Shown piece by piece: positions 44,940 through 54,175 of a stretch of 64,000 nt of DNA; within the stretch, counting starts at the first letter, position 1; every line of letters starts with the position of its first letter. Made by a program: the position numbers and the translations under genes. Below the pieces are notes generated by a model. That model made no database searches. It saw only the letters and a list, made by a program, of their open reading frames with translations, and had not been told where the DNA came from. The stretch lies in NCBI RefSeq assembly GCF_947495255.1, contig NZ_CANLYI010000004.1, positions 62,001 through 126,000 of the forward strand, given 5' to 3'. The DNA is from an uncultured Winogradskyella sp. Lineage in GTDB: Bacteria > Bacteroidota > Bacteroidia > Flavobacteriales > Flavobacteriaceae.

Positions 44940-47558
44940 TTACTGTAACTTTAAATACGCATTTAAGTTTTTATGTCTTTGAATTATAGCATAATTCGGT
45001 GATGAAATTGCAAAATAAGTTCGCGTAATTTTAGGTTTAATAGGACGTCCTCTTTTGTCTTTTTCTTCTGTTCTAAGCAGTTCTGCAAATCCATTTGCAC
45101 CACCAATACTTTTTAATCCATGCACTACTACAAAGGTAGTGTTTTCGTCGTAAACATCTTTAGAGGTAGTGAGATCAAAATATGTAATTTTAGCAACCTC
45201 TTCATCTAAAATTTTAATAAAGGCATCTACATCTTCTCCTGAATTATTTTCGAATTGAAAAATCACATTGAATTTATCAGAATCATCATCAGCTACAAAT
45301 TCTTTTTTAGCTAAAACAGGTAAAGCATTATCAATAATGTCTTGTGCTTTTTTACCTTCTTCAGTATTAACATAAGTTAAAGCGATATAATTAATAGCTT
45401 CCTTATAAGCTTCAAAACCATAAAGCCTTCCTTTTGCTGATGCTTTTAAAATTTCGAATTTAGGAACATAATCATCACCTTCTAATCGTTTAATCTGTGT
45501 TTCTGCTTCGGCAATTACAGCGGCATAATCTTCATCATTAAACTGATTATAAAGTTTTGTATATATAGCTTCTGGACTATTTTCATCTTTAGATAATTCA
45601 GACTGTGGATTTAAAAGAATTTCAGCATAACGAGAATCTGGATACTCCTTAATAATAGCTAACTTCATGGCTTCAGCCTTTCTACTTAATCCCAATTCTA
45701 AATAAATACGATATAAGTTATATTTTGAAGGTAGAATTAATCGGTCTTCAGGATTGTTACCTAAAAGACTTTCGAGTTTTGATTTTGCTAATTCTAGTTC
45801 TTTAAATTTCTCTTTATAAATAATCCCTAATTGATAATATGCGAAATTTCGTTCTTTAGCAATACTATCTAATTCAGTTTGTTTTGTTGGTAATGACGCT
45901 AAATATGTTTCAGGATTAAAACGAATATCTTCAACTGTAGAATCTGTTAAAGTATCAGTTTTTGAAGTATTTGTTACATCTGCTCTTTGGTTTGAATGTC
46001 TCCAATTATCTTGAAGTTTTCTTTCTCCCCAAATTTTTAAAAATTCACTTTTGCCATAAGCAACTGTTGTTGTATTATAAAAGTAGAAATTACTACCACC
46101 TTTGCTCGTTGTTTTTGTTTGAAAACCGCTTCTTGATGCGCCAGGAGGACCACTTAAACTTCTTTGGTCATTATTTATTGAAGTTGTAGGTGCTGATTGG
46201 TTCTTCTCTCTCCTTAAAGCTTCTTCTTGTTCTTTTTTTGCCTCAATTTCCTTTAGTCTTTGATTCTCTGCGAATTTTGTATAAATAGCCAGTTGCTCTG
46301 CTTTTGGTAAACTAACCATTCTAAGAATACTGTCGTTAGTTTTAGCAATACCCTCATAATAAATAACATCATCAAGATTTTCGCGTTTCTTTTTTATAAT
46401 TCTATATGGCTTAGTATTAACAACCATTGCTGTCATTGTAGAATCATAATATGCACCTGCAGTTTTATATACATTTTTATCAAAATACATATTACCTAAG
46501 GTTTCATAACTAAGTGACCTTAAATATCTATCTGAAGTCGTTTTTCTAAGTGATTTATTATAATACACTTCTGCAAGACTGTCTGACATTTTATTGCGAT
46601 GATATTCTGCAATACGGTAATAAATTTTGTCTAAAAACGGTCTGTTTTCTCTATTCTCTTCTAAATCCGTTAGATATTCTTGAAACTCAATATCGTCACC
46701 GCTTGAAGCATCAAAATTATAAGATTTTTCAAGATGAGCATTGATGTAAAAAGATCTTGGAACTTGACGATGCATTTCTATAACAGCATCGAACTCTAAA
46801 TTAGCACTATCCTTTTTTCCGAATTCATTATAAAGTTGCCCTTTTATAAAATGATAACGCGCTTTCTCTCTTTTAATTTTTGTGTTTTCTGCTGCAATGG
46901 TTAATTGAGCAATAGCACTATCATTAGATTTTGTATTTAAGTAAGCTTGAGCCAAAGCTGCAGAAGCATCTGCTAAATCCTGTCCCTCAATAGCATCTTG
47001 CTCTTCTTCGAGTAAACGTTTTAATTTTTCAATAGCACCTGCATCATTATCTAAACGCATACTTGTTTTTTCGCGCCAGATTTTAACCTGATTGATTTTA
47101 TCGCTTGTAGGATATTTATTTAAAATATTATTAAATGCTGCCATAGCTGGCACAAAGCGTTGATCAAAGTAACGTGCTTGACCTAAAAGCAAATAAGCTT
47201 CGTCTATTTGAGGATTTTTTTCCTTGCCTCCTATATTCATTCCGTGTACCTGAATCGCTTTAATAGCTTTTTCTTCTGCACGTTCAAAATCTGCATTTTT
47301 AGTTTGTCCTGGTAGAAAAATATCTTCAGAAACACTCATTCTTTCAATAGGTAGAAGTTCCCAGAAATTTTCCGTAAACTCATTGTTTACACCTTCAATT
47401 CCTCGTTCTAAAGCAATATTACCATTATAGAGTACATTGTATTTTGTTGCTGTAGCGTGAAACTTTTTATTTAAGAATTTATCTTTTTTACGAGAACAAC
47501 TTTGAGTAATCAAAGCTATACAAGATAAGAGTAATATGATTTTGTAATAGGTTTTCAA
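44940..47558 (-). CDS. porW: Type IX secretion TPR lipoprotein SprE/PorW
   Basis: An 872-residue TPR lipoprotein. Lipidation at C21 (T-Q-S-C), the N terminus K-F-H-A-T-A-T-K-Y-N-V-L-Y-N-G typical of SprE, then multiple TPR motifs from about 115 to 700, a polar low-complexity middle (430-540) and a conserved C-terminal domain. PorW/SprE bridges the PorN/GldN ring and the Sov/SprA translocon and is needed for type IX secretion and gliding. It would export the two sorting-domain proteins found in this window. Confidence 0.9.
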   Translation of the reverse strand: MKTYYKIILLLSCIALITQSCSRKKDKFLNKKFHATATKYNVLYNGNIALERGIEGVNNEFTENFWELLPIERMSVSEDIFLPGQTKNADFERAEEKAIKAIQVHGMNIGGKEKNPQIDEAYLLLGQARYFDQRFVPAMAAFNNILNKYPTSDKINQVKIWREKTSMRLDNDAGAIEKLKRLLEEEQDAIEGQDLADASAALAQAYLNTKSNDSAIAQLTIAAENTKIKREKARYHFIKGQLYNEFGKKDSANLEFDAVIEMHRQVPRSFYINAHLEKSYNFDASSGDDIEFQEYLTDLEENRENRPFLDKIYYRIAEYHRNKMSDSLAEVYYNKSLRKTTSDRYLRSLSYETLGNMYFDKNVYKTAGAYYDSTMTAMVVNTKPYRIIKKKRENLDDVIYYEGIAKTNDSILRMVSLPKAEQLAIYTKFAENQRLKEIEAKKEQEEALRREKNQSAPTTSINNDQRSLSGPPGASRSGFQTKTTSKGGSNFYFYNTTTVAYGKSEFLKIWGERKLQDNWRHSNQRADVTNTSKTDTLTDSTVEDIRFNPETYLASLPTKQTELDSIAKERNFAYYQLGIIYKEKFKELELAKSKLESLLGNNPEDRLILPSKYNLYRIYLELGLSRKAEAMKLAIIKEYPDSRYAEILLNPQSELSKDENSPEAIYTKLYNQFNDEDYAAVIAEAETQIKRLEGDDYVPKFEILKASAKGRLYGFEAYKEAINYIALTYVNTEEGKKAQDIIDNALPVLAKKEFVADDDSDKFNVIFQFENNSGEDVDAFIKILDEEVAKITYFDLTTSKDVYDENTTFVVVHGLKSIGGANGFAELLRTEEKDKRGRPIKPKITRTYFAISSPNYAIIQRHKNLNAYLKLQ

Positions 47559-47592
47559 ACGTTGGTTCTATTTGGTTAATAGATAACTGAAA

Positions 47593-47612
47593 AACACACT
47601 GTTTAGTGTGTT
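47593..47612. repeat. Hairpin in the porW leader
   Basis: AACACACT (47593-47600) and AGTGTGTT (47605-47612), 4-base loop. On the minus strand it is followed by TTTTT, so it looks like a weak terminator or attenuator 35 bases before the porW ATG. Confidence 0.5.
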
Positions 47613-47690
47613 ACGTGGTAAAAATACGTATCTTTTTGAATTTTTGAGTTTATTTCAAGGTTTTTCGAAATAATCGCCAACGTTAAAGCA

Positions 47691-47723
47691 TAAAAAAGCT
47701 CGCAACAAAATTAGTTACGAGCT
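47691..47723 (-). terminator. Rho-independent terminator of the PadR/ABC operon
   Basis: AGCTCGCAAC (47697-47706) and GTTACGAGCT (47714-47723) with one mismatch, 7-base loop, followed on the minus strand by six T. It lies 24 bases after the ATPase stop. Confidence 0.85.
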
Positions 47724-47747
47724 GTAAAATTATAAAACATTTTATTC

Positions 47748-48470
47748 TTATTCTTCCTCCTGAGAAACCGTTGCACCACTAGCAAAATGTACTTCTAATT
47801 CTTTTAATGTTTCAGGATTAGTTTCTAAGTCTTTAATTACATTTCCTTTTTCTAACACAACTATACGCTCACATACATCTGTAACGTGCATAAGATCATG
47901 ACTAGATACTAAAACGGTTACACCTTGTTTTTCAGCTAAATCTTTTATAATCTGTTTTAGTCTTATTTGTGTGGTTGGGTCTAAGTTAGCGAATGGCTCA
48001 TCTAAAATTATTACTTCAGGATTACCAATTAGTGCTGCTACAATTCCGGCTTTCTTTTGGTTTCCTTTACTTAAATCTCTAAGATATTTTTTCTTACCTA
48101 TAATTTCTCCGTTAAAGAAATCTTCAAACTTAGACGTTAAGCTATCTACATCAGCCTTATTTTGCCCACGTAATTCACCTATGAAATAAAAATATTCTTC
48201 TGGTGTTAGGTAGCCGATTAAGAAACTTTCGTCTATAAAAGAAGAGGTAAAAGGTTTCCAATCTTCACTTTCATTTACAACAACACTATTGCTTGTGATG
48301 TTTCCGGTTGTTGGTTGAATTAAATCGAGTAATAAACTAAAATAAGTGGTTTTACCTGCTCCATTATTTCCTACCAAACCAAAACTTTGGCCTTTAGGAA
48401 TGGTTAATTCTTCAATATTTAGAACCGTTGTTCCTTTGTATGTTTTTGAAAGGTCTTTTGTATATATCAT
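47748..48470 (-). CDS. ABC transporter ATP-binding protein (export type)
   Basis: A 240-residue ATPase. Walker A is G-N-N-G-A-G-K-T-T near residue 36, the signature is the variant L-S-K-G-N-Q-K-K, and Walker B is V-I-I-L-D-E-P. It is closest to drug/lipid exporter ATPases (CcmA-like). It pairs with the DUF5687 membrane protein 14 bases upstream and is the last gene of the PadR-controlled unit. Confidence 0.92.
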   Translation of the reverse strand: MIYTKDLSKTYKGTTVLNIEELTIPKGQSFGLVGNNGAGKTTYFSLLLDLIQPTTGNITSNSVVVNESEDWKPFTSSFIDESFLIGYLTPEEYFYFIGELRGQNKADVDSLTSKFEDFFNGEIIGKKKYLRDLSKGNQKKAGIVAALIGNPEVIILDEPFANLDPTTQIRLKQIIKDLAEKQGVTVLVSSHDLMHVTDVCERIVVLEKGNVIKDLETNPETLKELEVHFASGATVSQEEE

Positions 48471-48484
48471 AATGCGATGTATTA

Positions 48485-49963
48485 TTAGTTGTCTTGACTA
48501 AAAGCGTCAATCATTTTGTATTTAGAATCGAGGTATTTTTTTGTAATGCCTTTCATTAATTTTTTATGAAACACAATACCTACAACACCAAGAACGATTA
48601 ATAAAGCTATTGCGGCAGCAAAACCAGCGAGCCAGTTTACAAGTCCAAACAATGCCATTGGCACCAACATTAATGGAATACCAATTAACCACTGTACAGC
48701 TCCTGTACCTTGATAATTAAAGGCTGCTTTTTTATCTAAATCTATTTTTTTACGGTTAAAGGATCCTCCCCAAAGTATCACATGCGTATTTACACCAATA
48801 TTGTAAATAGCAGCAGCAAAGTGTGCTATTAAGATTTTATATCCGAAATACACGTAAGGAATTCCTAGGACAAAAAGTAGCACAACACTTATCACCATTA
48901 AAATAAATTTTGAACGTAAATATTGCTCGTATTTAATATTCTGACTCATTAATAGTTTGTAATAGCCACTATCCCAAGCCGGAATAAATTGCCCGAAATT
49001 GATTAGAAAAAATCCTGTTGAAACTATTCCAATTAATGCAAACATAAATACCATGTCAGCATACACTGGGTTTGGGTAAAAGAACAAACCATAAAGCACG
49101 CCAATCAATAATAAAAATGCCATAGATTTAGTACGTTTGTTTCTCCAGATGAGTTTTAAATCTAACTGCATAAATGGTGCAACATCTCCAAAACGTTTTG
49201 TCCATGATAAATCTGCGGCATTTACCTCAGCTACTTTAGATTTTAGTGAGCTATCTAAATACAGTTTGCTTTTTAAAATTTTAAAGTTGAAAGCATAACA
49301 TGCCGCCAAAATTACTATAGGAATTATAATAAGAATAGGATTACTCGCTATGGCTAATAATCCACTACCTATTAAAGTCGTCATTGAAAGAATTTCGAAA
49401 TGATTTAAGGCAAATAAAACTCCAACAACAGTTATAATAGGAAGAAAAGATAATTCCGAATCTGCTGAAAACGCTTCAATTATAAAATTGAAAAAGTTAA
49501 TAATGAGCACTAGGATTATCATGGTAAAAATCCACGTGATTATCATAGATGTTTCATAGCCATCAAAAATTAACATAATACCAAAAGGTATAATTGCAAA
49601 TAATGGTAGGAAATTAAAAAATGATACCACCGATTTTCCTAAAACAAAGTTCACAACTGTTGAGCGTTTAATAGGAAGTGTCAACAATGGCTTTACGCTC
49701 ATTACAGGAAGTTTTTGCATAAAGAATCGCATAAGTAAGTCTCCCATAATCCAGAAAAATATAAATCCGTTTGCAAATACAAATGGATCTTCATCTGGAA
49801 AAAACTTTTTTAAACCTGGTAAAAGTCCAAAGCCTAAACTTAAAAACATGACAACAAAATAAAGCGCAAAAAATACCAGTAAGATATTTATAGCCATATT
49901 TTTTTGCCAATAAGACGAACGGAAATATTGTTTCCACTCGAGATTGAAAAAATGTTTTATCAT
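48485..49963 (-). CDS. DUF5687 ABC permease
   Basis: A 492-residue membrane protein with 10-12 hydrophobic segments. The N terminus L-E-W-K-Q-Y-F-R-S-S and P-V-M-S-V-K-P-L-L-T-L-P-I-K-R identify the DUF5687 family, the membrane half of a Bacteroidota ABC exporter. It is expected to work with the ATPase that follows. The transported compound is unknown. Confidence 0.88.
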   Translation of the reverse strand: MIKHFFNLEWKQYFRSSYWQKNMAINILLVFFALYFVVMFLSLGFGLLPGLKKFFPDEDPFVFANGFIFFWIMGDLLMRFFMQKLPVMSVKPLLTLPIKRSTVVNFVLGKSVVSFFNFLPLFAIIPFGIMLIFDGYETSMIITWIFTMIILVLIINFFNFIIEAFSADSELSFLPIITVVGVLFALNHFEILSMTTLIGSGLLAIASNPILIIIPIVILAACYAFNFKILKSKLYLDSSLKSKVAEVNAADLSWTKRFGDVAPFMQLDLKLIWRNKRTKSMAFLLLIGVLYGLFFYPNPVYADMVFMFALIGIVSTGFFLINFGQFIPAWDSGYYKLLMSQNIKYEQYLRSKFILMVISVVLLFVLGIPYVYFGYKILIAHFAAAIYNIGVNTHVILWGGSFNRKKIDLDKKAAFNYQGTGAVQWLIGIPLMLVPMALFGLVNWLAGFAAAIALLIVLGVVGIVFHKKLMKGITKKYLDSKYKMIDAFSQDN

Positions 49964-50014
49964 AGTGTTATGATGGGTTGGTTTATGAGATAAGTATTAA
50001 AAACCACAAATTTG

Positions 50015-50704
50015 TTACAAACTAAATTCTGGATAGGTTTCACTAAGTAGTTTTTCTGCTTTGTTTGGGATGAGTTCAAAGCTAATGTAATATATTAAAG
50101 CAATTGCTGTAAAGGCAATTGACAGAATGAAAATTACATATGGGTTAGATAAAAAATCACCAGTCATTATATGAATATTATAAATCTGTGATAAGAATAC
50201 GAGAGAAGTACCTCCTGCTTGTTTAAAAATCATTTCTTCTAACAGCCATTTCTTTTTAGATGCTTTTTTTCTTCGTTTAAACTGTCTGTTAAGTAAGAAG
50301 CTTTTAGTAATAGACCAAATAACCACTATAACATAGTATGCTATTGCCAACTCAATTGCAAAAGAAGACGTGAAAGACAAATAAAAGAGAAGAAACAGAC
50401 ATAGGGTTGCAAATATCTGAGGAATCTCAAACCATTTTTTAAGCTCGTTCCACAAATATTTCATGTAACGCCTGTTCATTGCTTTTCCTTTTTGCTCAAT
50501 AGCATCCATAAAACCAAATATCCCGAATTTTTTGAAGGCTTTGTTTTTAGCGTCTTCAAAAGTGAGTTTCGGTTGCTCTTGCCATTGCGTTTCAATATCA
50601 TTGGCTAAATGGTCTACAAGTTCGGTTTGTAAATCGTAGTGCTCTACAAAATGTTGTCTTGTAAAAGCGTAAAGTTCTTGTATTTGAGTTTCGGTTAGTT
50701 TCAT
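50015..50704 (-). CDS. Membrane protein with N-terminal HAAS-like domain (1)
   Basis: A 229-residue protein. The first 75 residues are a soluble helical domain (E-T-Q-I-Q-E-L-Y, L-Q-T-E-L-V-D-H-L-A, A-F-K-K-F-G) resembling the HAAS/DUF1700 module that often pairs with PadR regulators. About four transmembrane helices follow (95-113, 117-134, 160-180, 190-212). It overlaps the second such gene by four bases. The domain is thought to report on membrane state to PadR; here this is inference. Confidence 0.7.
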   Translation of the reverse strand: MKLTETQIQELYAFTRQHFVEHYDLQTELVDHLANDIETQWQEQPKLTFEDAKNKAFKKFGIFGFMDAIEQKGKAMNRRYMKYLWNELKKWFEIPQIFATLCLFLLFYLSFTSSFAIELAIAYYVIVVIWSITKSFLLNRQFKRRKKASKKKWLLEEMIFKQAGGTSLVFLSQIYNIHIMTGDFLSNPYVIFILSIAFTAIALIYYISFELIPNKAEKLLSETYPEFSL

Positions 50705-51420
50705 GACATTAAAAGTGCAAAGCGTTCTTTATACGTTCTATAAATACTAATGTAATTATTTAGACCATGCCTGCTCATTATAACTAATAAGGTGAAAATC
50801 ACGAATAATATATAATATGGTTTGGACTCAACACCTTCATAATGATAATTGAATAACATCATTATCCAAAAAGGAATCTGAGTCATTAATAAAGATGATG
50901 CAACTGCCATTTGAATGTTTAATGATTTTGATTTGAATTTTTTCAAACCTCCATAAAATAATTTAGTGAACTCTGAAATTATAACTCCTGAAATCAAAAC
51001 TAAAAGACCAGATTTAATACTGTATTGATACCCTATAAAAGTAAAAAGGCCTAAAACTAGAAACTCCATTAAAAATCTAAATGAGAAAACAAAAGGTAAA
51101 AATGTTCTCCAATAGGTATTCCAATGTTTTCTTCTAATTTCTTTCTGTTTTTTTAGTGTAAATTTTTTAAAACCCTTATTATCAATAAACAAACCCTTAT
51201 TAAAATCAAAGCGATATGTGTAGCCATTACGAATCCTATTACCAAATTTGTGGTGAACCTCCAACAAAGCTTCATTAAAAGAAACACCTTCGTTAGTCAT
51301 TTTATCTTCAACCGCAGAAACAATGTGGTCTAGTAATTCTAAACGCACATCCCAATACTTCACCTCGTTTTTAATGAGGTAGTTGTCTATGAATTGTATT
51401 TCTTGTTTGGTTAGTTTCAT
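50701..51420 (-). CDS. Membrane protein with N-terminal HAAS-like domain (2)
   Basis: A 239-residue relative of the downstream gene. The N terminus has the same order of elements (T-K-Q-E-I-Q-F-I, V-R-L-E-L-L-D-H-I, V-H-H-K-F-G) followed by about four transmembrane helices (103-125, 128-145, 165-185, 200-220). It begins three bases after the PadR stop. The twin genes suggest an old tandem duplication; they may form a heteromer that controls PadR or the exporter. Confidence 0.7.
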   Translation of the reverse strand: MKLTKQEIQFIDNYLIKNEVKYWDVRLELLDHIVSAVEDKMTNEGVSFNEALLEVHHKFGNRIRNGYTYRFDFNKGLFIDNKGFKKFTLKKQKEIRRKHWNTYWRTFLPFVFSFRFLMEFLVLGLFTFIGYQYSIKSGLLVLISGVIISEFTKLFYGGLKKFKSKSLNIQMAVASSLLMTQIPFWIMMLFNYHYEGVESKPYYILFVIFTLLVIMSRHGLNNYISIYRTYKERFALLMS

Positions 51421-51423
51421 AGC

Positions 51424-51756
51424 TTAAGCTAATTTAGGATTCATCAAAGCTTGCATCGTTTTAATATACTCAGCTAATTCTTCAAGTTTATTTACGGTTT
51501 CTTTGGTTCCGGTTTCAGTGAGTTTATAATATTTACGCAGTCGGTTGTCTACTTTTGCAACCTCAACATCTAACAAACCTTCTGCTTCTAGTTTATGCAA
51601 CGCAGGATATAATGCACCTTCGGTAATTTTAAGTTCGCCTTTTGTTAATGCTTTTACCTTTTGGGTAATCTCGTAACCATACATTTTATCGTGCTCATTT
51701 AAAAGCTTTAAAATAATAGTCGTTAAACTTCCTTTATATAATTTTGAATTGCTCAT
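51424..51756 (-). CDS. PadR family transcriptional regulator
   Basis: A 110-residue winged-helix repressor. Typical PadR elements are L-L-N-E-H-D-K-M-Y-G-Y-E-I, L-T-K-G-E-L-K-I-T-E-G-A-L-Y-P-A-L-H-K-L-E and the Y-Y-K-L-T-E-T-G wing. It heads an operon with two HAAS-like membrane proteins and a DUF5687 exporter. Two overlapping palindromes in the promoter (51771-51797) are likely its own operator. Confidence 0.92.
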   Translation of the reverse strand: MSNSKLYKGSLTTIILKLLNEHDKMYGYEITQKVKALTKGELKITEGALYPALHKLEAEGLLDVEVAKVDNRLRKYYKLTETGTKETVNKLEELAEYIKTMQALMNPKLA

Positions 51757-51763
51757 CGTATTA

Positions 51764-51771
51764 CAAATATA
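51764..51771 (-). promoter_or_regulatory. Bacteroidota -7 promoter element of the PadR operon
   Basis: TATATTTG on the minus strand, an exact TAnnTTTG match, seven bases before the padR ATG. It touches the palindrome at 51771-51791. Confidence 0.6.
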
Positions 51772-51797
51772 TACATAATTTTCTTATGTATAAGAAA
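51771..51797. promoter_or_regulatory. Putative PadR operator, two overlapping palindromes
   Basis: Palindrome 1: ATACATAA (51771-51778) and TTATGTAT (51784-51791). Palindrome 2: TTTCTTAT (51780-51787) and ATAAGAAA (51790-51797). They lie directly upstream of the -7 element of the PadR operon, where a repressor would block polymerase. Confidence 0.6.
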
Positions 51798-51823
51798 CTT
51801 AGGTATGTGTTTTATCATTTTTT

Positions 51824-51856
51824 AGACCTACAAGGATGGTAAAACCTTGCAGGTCT
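51824..51856. repeat. Hairpin AGACCT-x-CAAGG / CCTTG-x-AGGTCT
   Basis: Stems 51824-51829 with 51851-51856 and 51831-51835 with 51845-51849, 9-base loop, one mismatch. It shares the AGGTCT/AGACCT arms with the terminator at 53012-53043. Confidence 0.55.
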
Positions 51857-51881
51857 TTGTCAGGTCTGTAATAGAAATGTT

Positions 51882-51889
51882 TATCTTTG
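51882..51889 (+). promoter_or_regulatory. Bacteroidota promoter of the PaaE-like reductase gene
   Basis: TATCTTTG, an exact TAnnTTTG match, 16 bases before the ATG. A TTTG at 51856-51859 lies 22 bases upstream and could be the -33 element. Confidence 0.65.
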
Positions 51890-51905
51890 CAAAAAATTAT
51901 TTATA

Positions 51906-52964
51906 ATGTCACATTTTCATTCACTCACCATAAAATCAGTTGATAAAGTAACAGACAATTCGGTTGCCATTACTTTTGATATTCCAGATAACCTTAAGGA
52001 AAAATTCAGCTTTAAAGCCGGACAATACATCACCTTAAAAACCACCATTAATGGTGAAGACATCCGCAGAGATTATTCTATATGTGCTTCTCAAAATAGC
52101 GGAAACGTTACTGTTGCCGTAAAACAAGTTGAAAACGGAACATTTTCTGTTTATGCTAATAACTCATTAAAAGCAGGCGATATATTAGAGGTTGCAGAAC
52201 CAAATGGCCGCTTTGTGTTTGAAGCTAATGCTGCCAAAACTAGAACTATTGCTGCATTTGCTGCAGGTAGCGGAATTACACCAGTTCTTAGCATTGCTAA
52301 AACACTTTTAGAAGAAGAACCTTTTAGTAATTTCATCTTAGTTTATGGTAATAAAACGCTAGCAGATGCCATGTTTGTAGATGAATTACTTCAACTAAAA
52401 AAACAATACGATAATCGTTTTCATGCCCATTTCATTTACAGTCAGGCTCAAGAAGAAGATGCCTTATTTGGACGTATTGAAAAAAGCACGGTTAACCTCA
52501 TCGTAAAAAACAAATACAAAGGTGTTACTATAGAAAATTTCTATCTCTGTGGACCAGAACAAATGATTCATACTGTAAAGGATGTTTTAGTTGAGAATGG
52601 TGTAAAAGAAAAAGTTATTAAATTTGAGTTATTTACTGCTCCTGTTACAACTGAAACTGAAGTTTCAACTGATTTACCTTCAGGTGAGACTAAAATCAAA
52701 GTTACTGTTGATGAGGAAGAGTTTGAATTTAACATGTCACAGAAACAAACTATTCTCGATGCTGCTTTAAAACAAGATATTGACGCACCATACTCTTGTC
52801 AAGGTGGTATTTGTAGTAGTTGCATAGCTAAGCTTACAGAAGGTACTGCAGAAATGCGTCAAAACAATATTTTAACAGATAGCGAAGTTGCAGAAGGGTT
52901 GATTTTAACTTGCCAAGCACATCCTACTTCAGCGACTGTTGCAGTTGATTATGATGATGTTTAA
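51906..52964 (+). CDS. Flavin/2Fe-2S oxidoreductase of the PaaE/ferredoxin-NADP reductase type
   Basis: A 352-residue three-domain reductase. The FAD-binding domain (1-105) has R-D-Y-S-I; the NAD(P)-binding domain (108-235) has G-S-G-I-T-P and C-G-P-E-Q-M; the C-terminal plant-type ferredoxin domain has Cys298, Cys303, Cys306 and Cys336 as 2Fe-2S ligands. Such proteins feed electrons from NADPH to oxygenases, as PaaE does in phenylacetyl-CoA epoxidation. No paaABCD genes lie nearby, so its partner is unknown. Confidence 0.9.
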   Translation: MSHFHSLTIKSVDKVTDNSVAITFDIPDNLKEKFSFKAGQYITLKTTINGEDIRRDYSICASQNSGNVTVAVKQVENGTFSVYANNSLKAGDILEVAEPNGRFVFEANAAKTRTIAAFAAGSGITPVLSIAKTLLEEEPFSNFILVYGNKTLADAMFVDELLQLKKQYDNRFHAHFIYSQAQEEDALFGRIEKSTVNLIVKNKYKGVTIENFYLCGPEQMIHTVKDVLVENGVKEKVIKFELFTAPVTTETEVSTDLPSGETKIKVTVDEEEFEFNMSQKQTILDAALKQDIDAPYSCQGGICSSCIAKLTEGTAEMRQNNILTDSEVAEGLILTCQAHPTSATVAVDYDDV

Positions 52965-53011
52965 AAAAGAACAAAGAATTTAGACCGCTTCGCTTATAGA
53001 ACAAAGACATT

Positions 53012-53047
53012 AGACCTGTTAGAATTAAGATTTTGACAGGTCTTTTT
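53012..53047 (+). terminator. Rho-independent terminator of the PaaE-like gene
   Basis: AGACCTGT (53012-53019) and ACAGGTCT (53036-53043), 16-base loop, followed by a T-run. The AGACCTGT arms recur in nearby palindromes. Confidence 0.75.
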
Positions 53048-53150
53048 ATTTCAAAAGGTTTTCGATACAAAATGCTGAAAAAAAGAATTTCACTCGAACT
53101 GACGTAAAGTAAGTGATTTTTGAGGCATAAAAAATTTTAAATAAAAGGTA

Positions 53151-54167
53151 CTAAATAACCGCTTTTATTTTTGAAAGAATAGTTTGTTCAGAAACACTAC
53201 TTGCTGCATTCTCGTAACCTTCTGGAAATTTATTTCCGTAAATTGATGTTGGTATTAGCGGAAAATGCTCTCTGTCTGCCGTCAATGCAAAATCTTTAGG
53301 TTGCTCAAAAGGCGCAAAACCAGCAAAAGGATGCGTAACTCCCCAAATTGTTATCACTTTTTTGCCTAACATAGCAGCAATATGTGCGTTACCAGAGTCC
53401 ATGGTTAGCATAAGGTCTAAATTTGAAATGAGGATTAACTCCTCTTCTAAATTTAATTTACCTGCTGCTGATTTTACGTTATTGTAGTTAGCTTCAAACT
53501 GATTTAAAACTTCTATTTCTTTTTTTCCGCCTCCAAATAAAATGACATTGTAGTTTTTAGAAAGTGCCTCAATTACCTTTTCCATTTGAGCTAATGGATA
53601 CATTTTACTTTGGTGTGCTGCAAAAGGTGCAATTCCGATTGTTTTAAAGTCTTTATTTAAAATGAAAGATTTTAAGTTTTCCGATAACAATTTTGGTTTA
53701 GAAAAAATAGGTTGTGATAAATCCACTGAATACCCTAAAGCCTCAAAAACCTCAGCATAACGTTGATGAGTTGTTTTTAATTGCTGAAAATTTTGCCCTG
53801 AAGTCAAAGCCTTCTTTTCTTCTCTGCCTTTATCTAATTGCACTACTTTTTTTCCGAAGAAAAAGAACTTTAAAATTTTACTTCGTAATACGTTGTGTAA
53901 ATCAGCAACAGCATCAAATTGCAATGCTTTTAATTCTTTAGATAGTTTGTAAAGTCCTAAAACGCCTTTGTGATTTCCTTTAAAATCAGCCTCATTAACA
54001 CTAACATTTTTTAAACCTTGAAAAAATGGTTTAAAAAATGCTCTAGTAACAACTGTGATTTTTAATTCGGGATATTGCGCTGTTAATGCTCGCAAAACAG
54101 GAACCGTCATTGCCACGTCTCCCATTGCAGAAAACCTAAGGACTAGTATGTGTTTTGGTTTTGACAT
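53151..54167 (-). CDS. Glycosyltransferase family 9 (heptosyltransferase-like)
   Basis: A 338-residue GT-B enzyme. R-F-S-A-M-G-D-V-A-M near the N terminus is the heptosyltransferase signature, and the C-terminal half has M-D-S-G-N-A-H-I-A-A-M with the nucleotide-binding G-x-T-H-P. It likely adds a heptose or other sugar to lipopolysaccharide inner core. It is 46 bases from the DUF4254 gene, which is upstream on the same strand. Confidence 0.9.
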   Translation of the reverse strand: MSKPKHILVLRFSAMGDVAMTVPVLRALTAQYPELKITVVTRAFFKPFFQGLKNVSVNEADFKGNHKGVLGLYKLSKELKALQFDAVADLHNVLRSKILKFFFFGKKVVQLDKGREEKKALTSGQNFQQLKTTHQRYAEVFEALGYSVDLSQPIFSKPKLLSENLKSFILNKDFKTIGIAPFAAHQSKMYPLAQMEKVIEALSKNYNVILFGGGKKEIEVLNQFEANYNNVKSAAGKLNLEEELILISNLDLMLTMDSGNAHIAAMLGKKVITIWGVTHPFAGFAPFEQPKDFALTADREHFPLIPTSIYGNKFPEGYENAASSVSEQTILSKIKAVI

Positions 54168-54175
54168 TCTTATAC

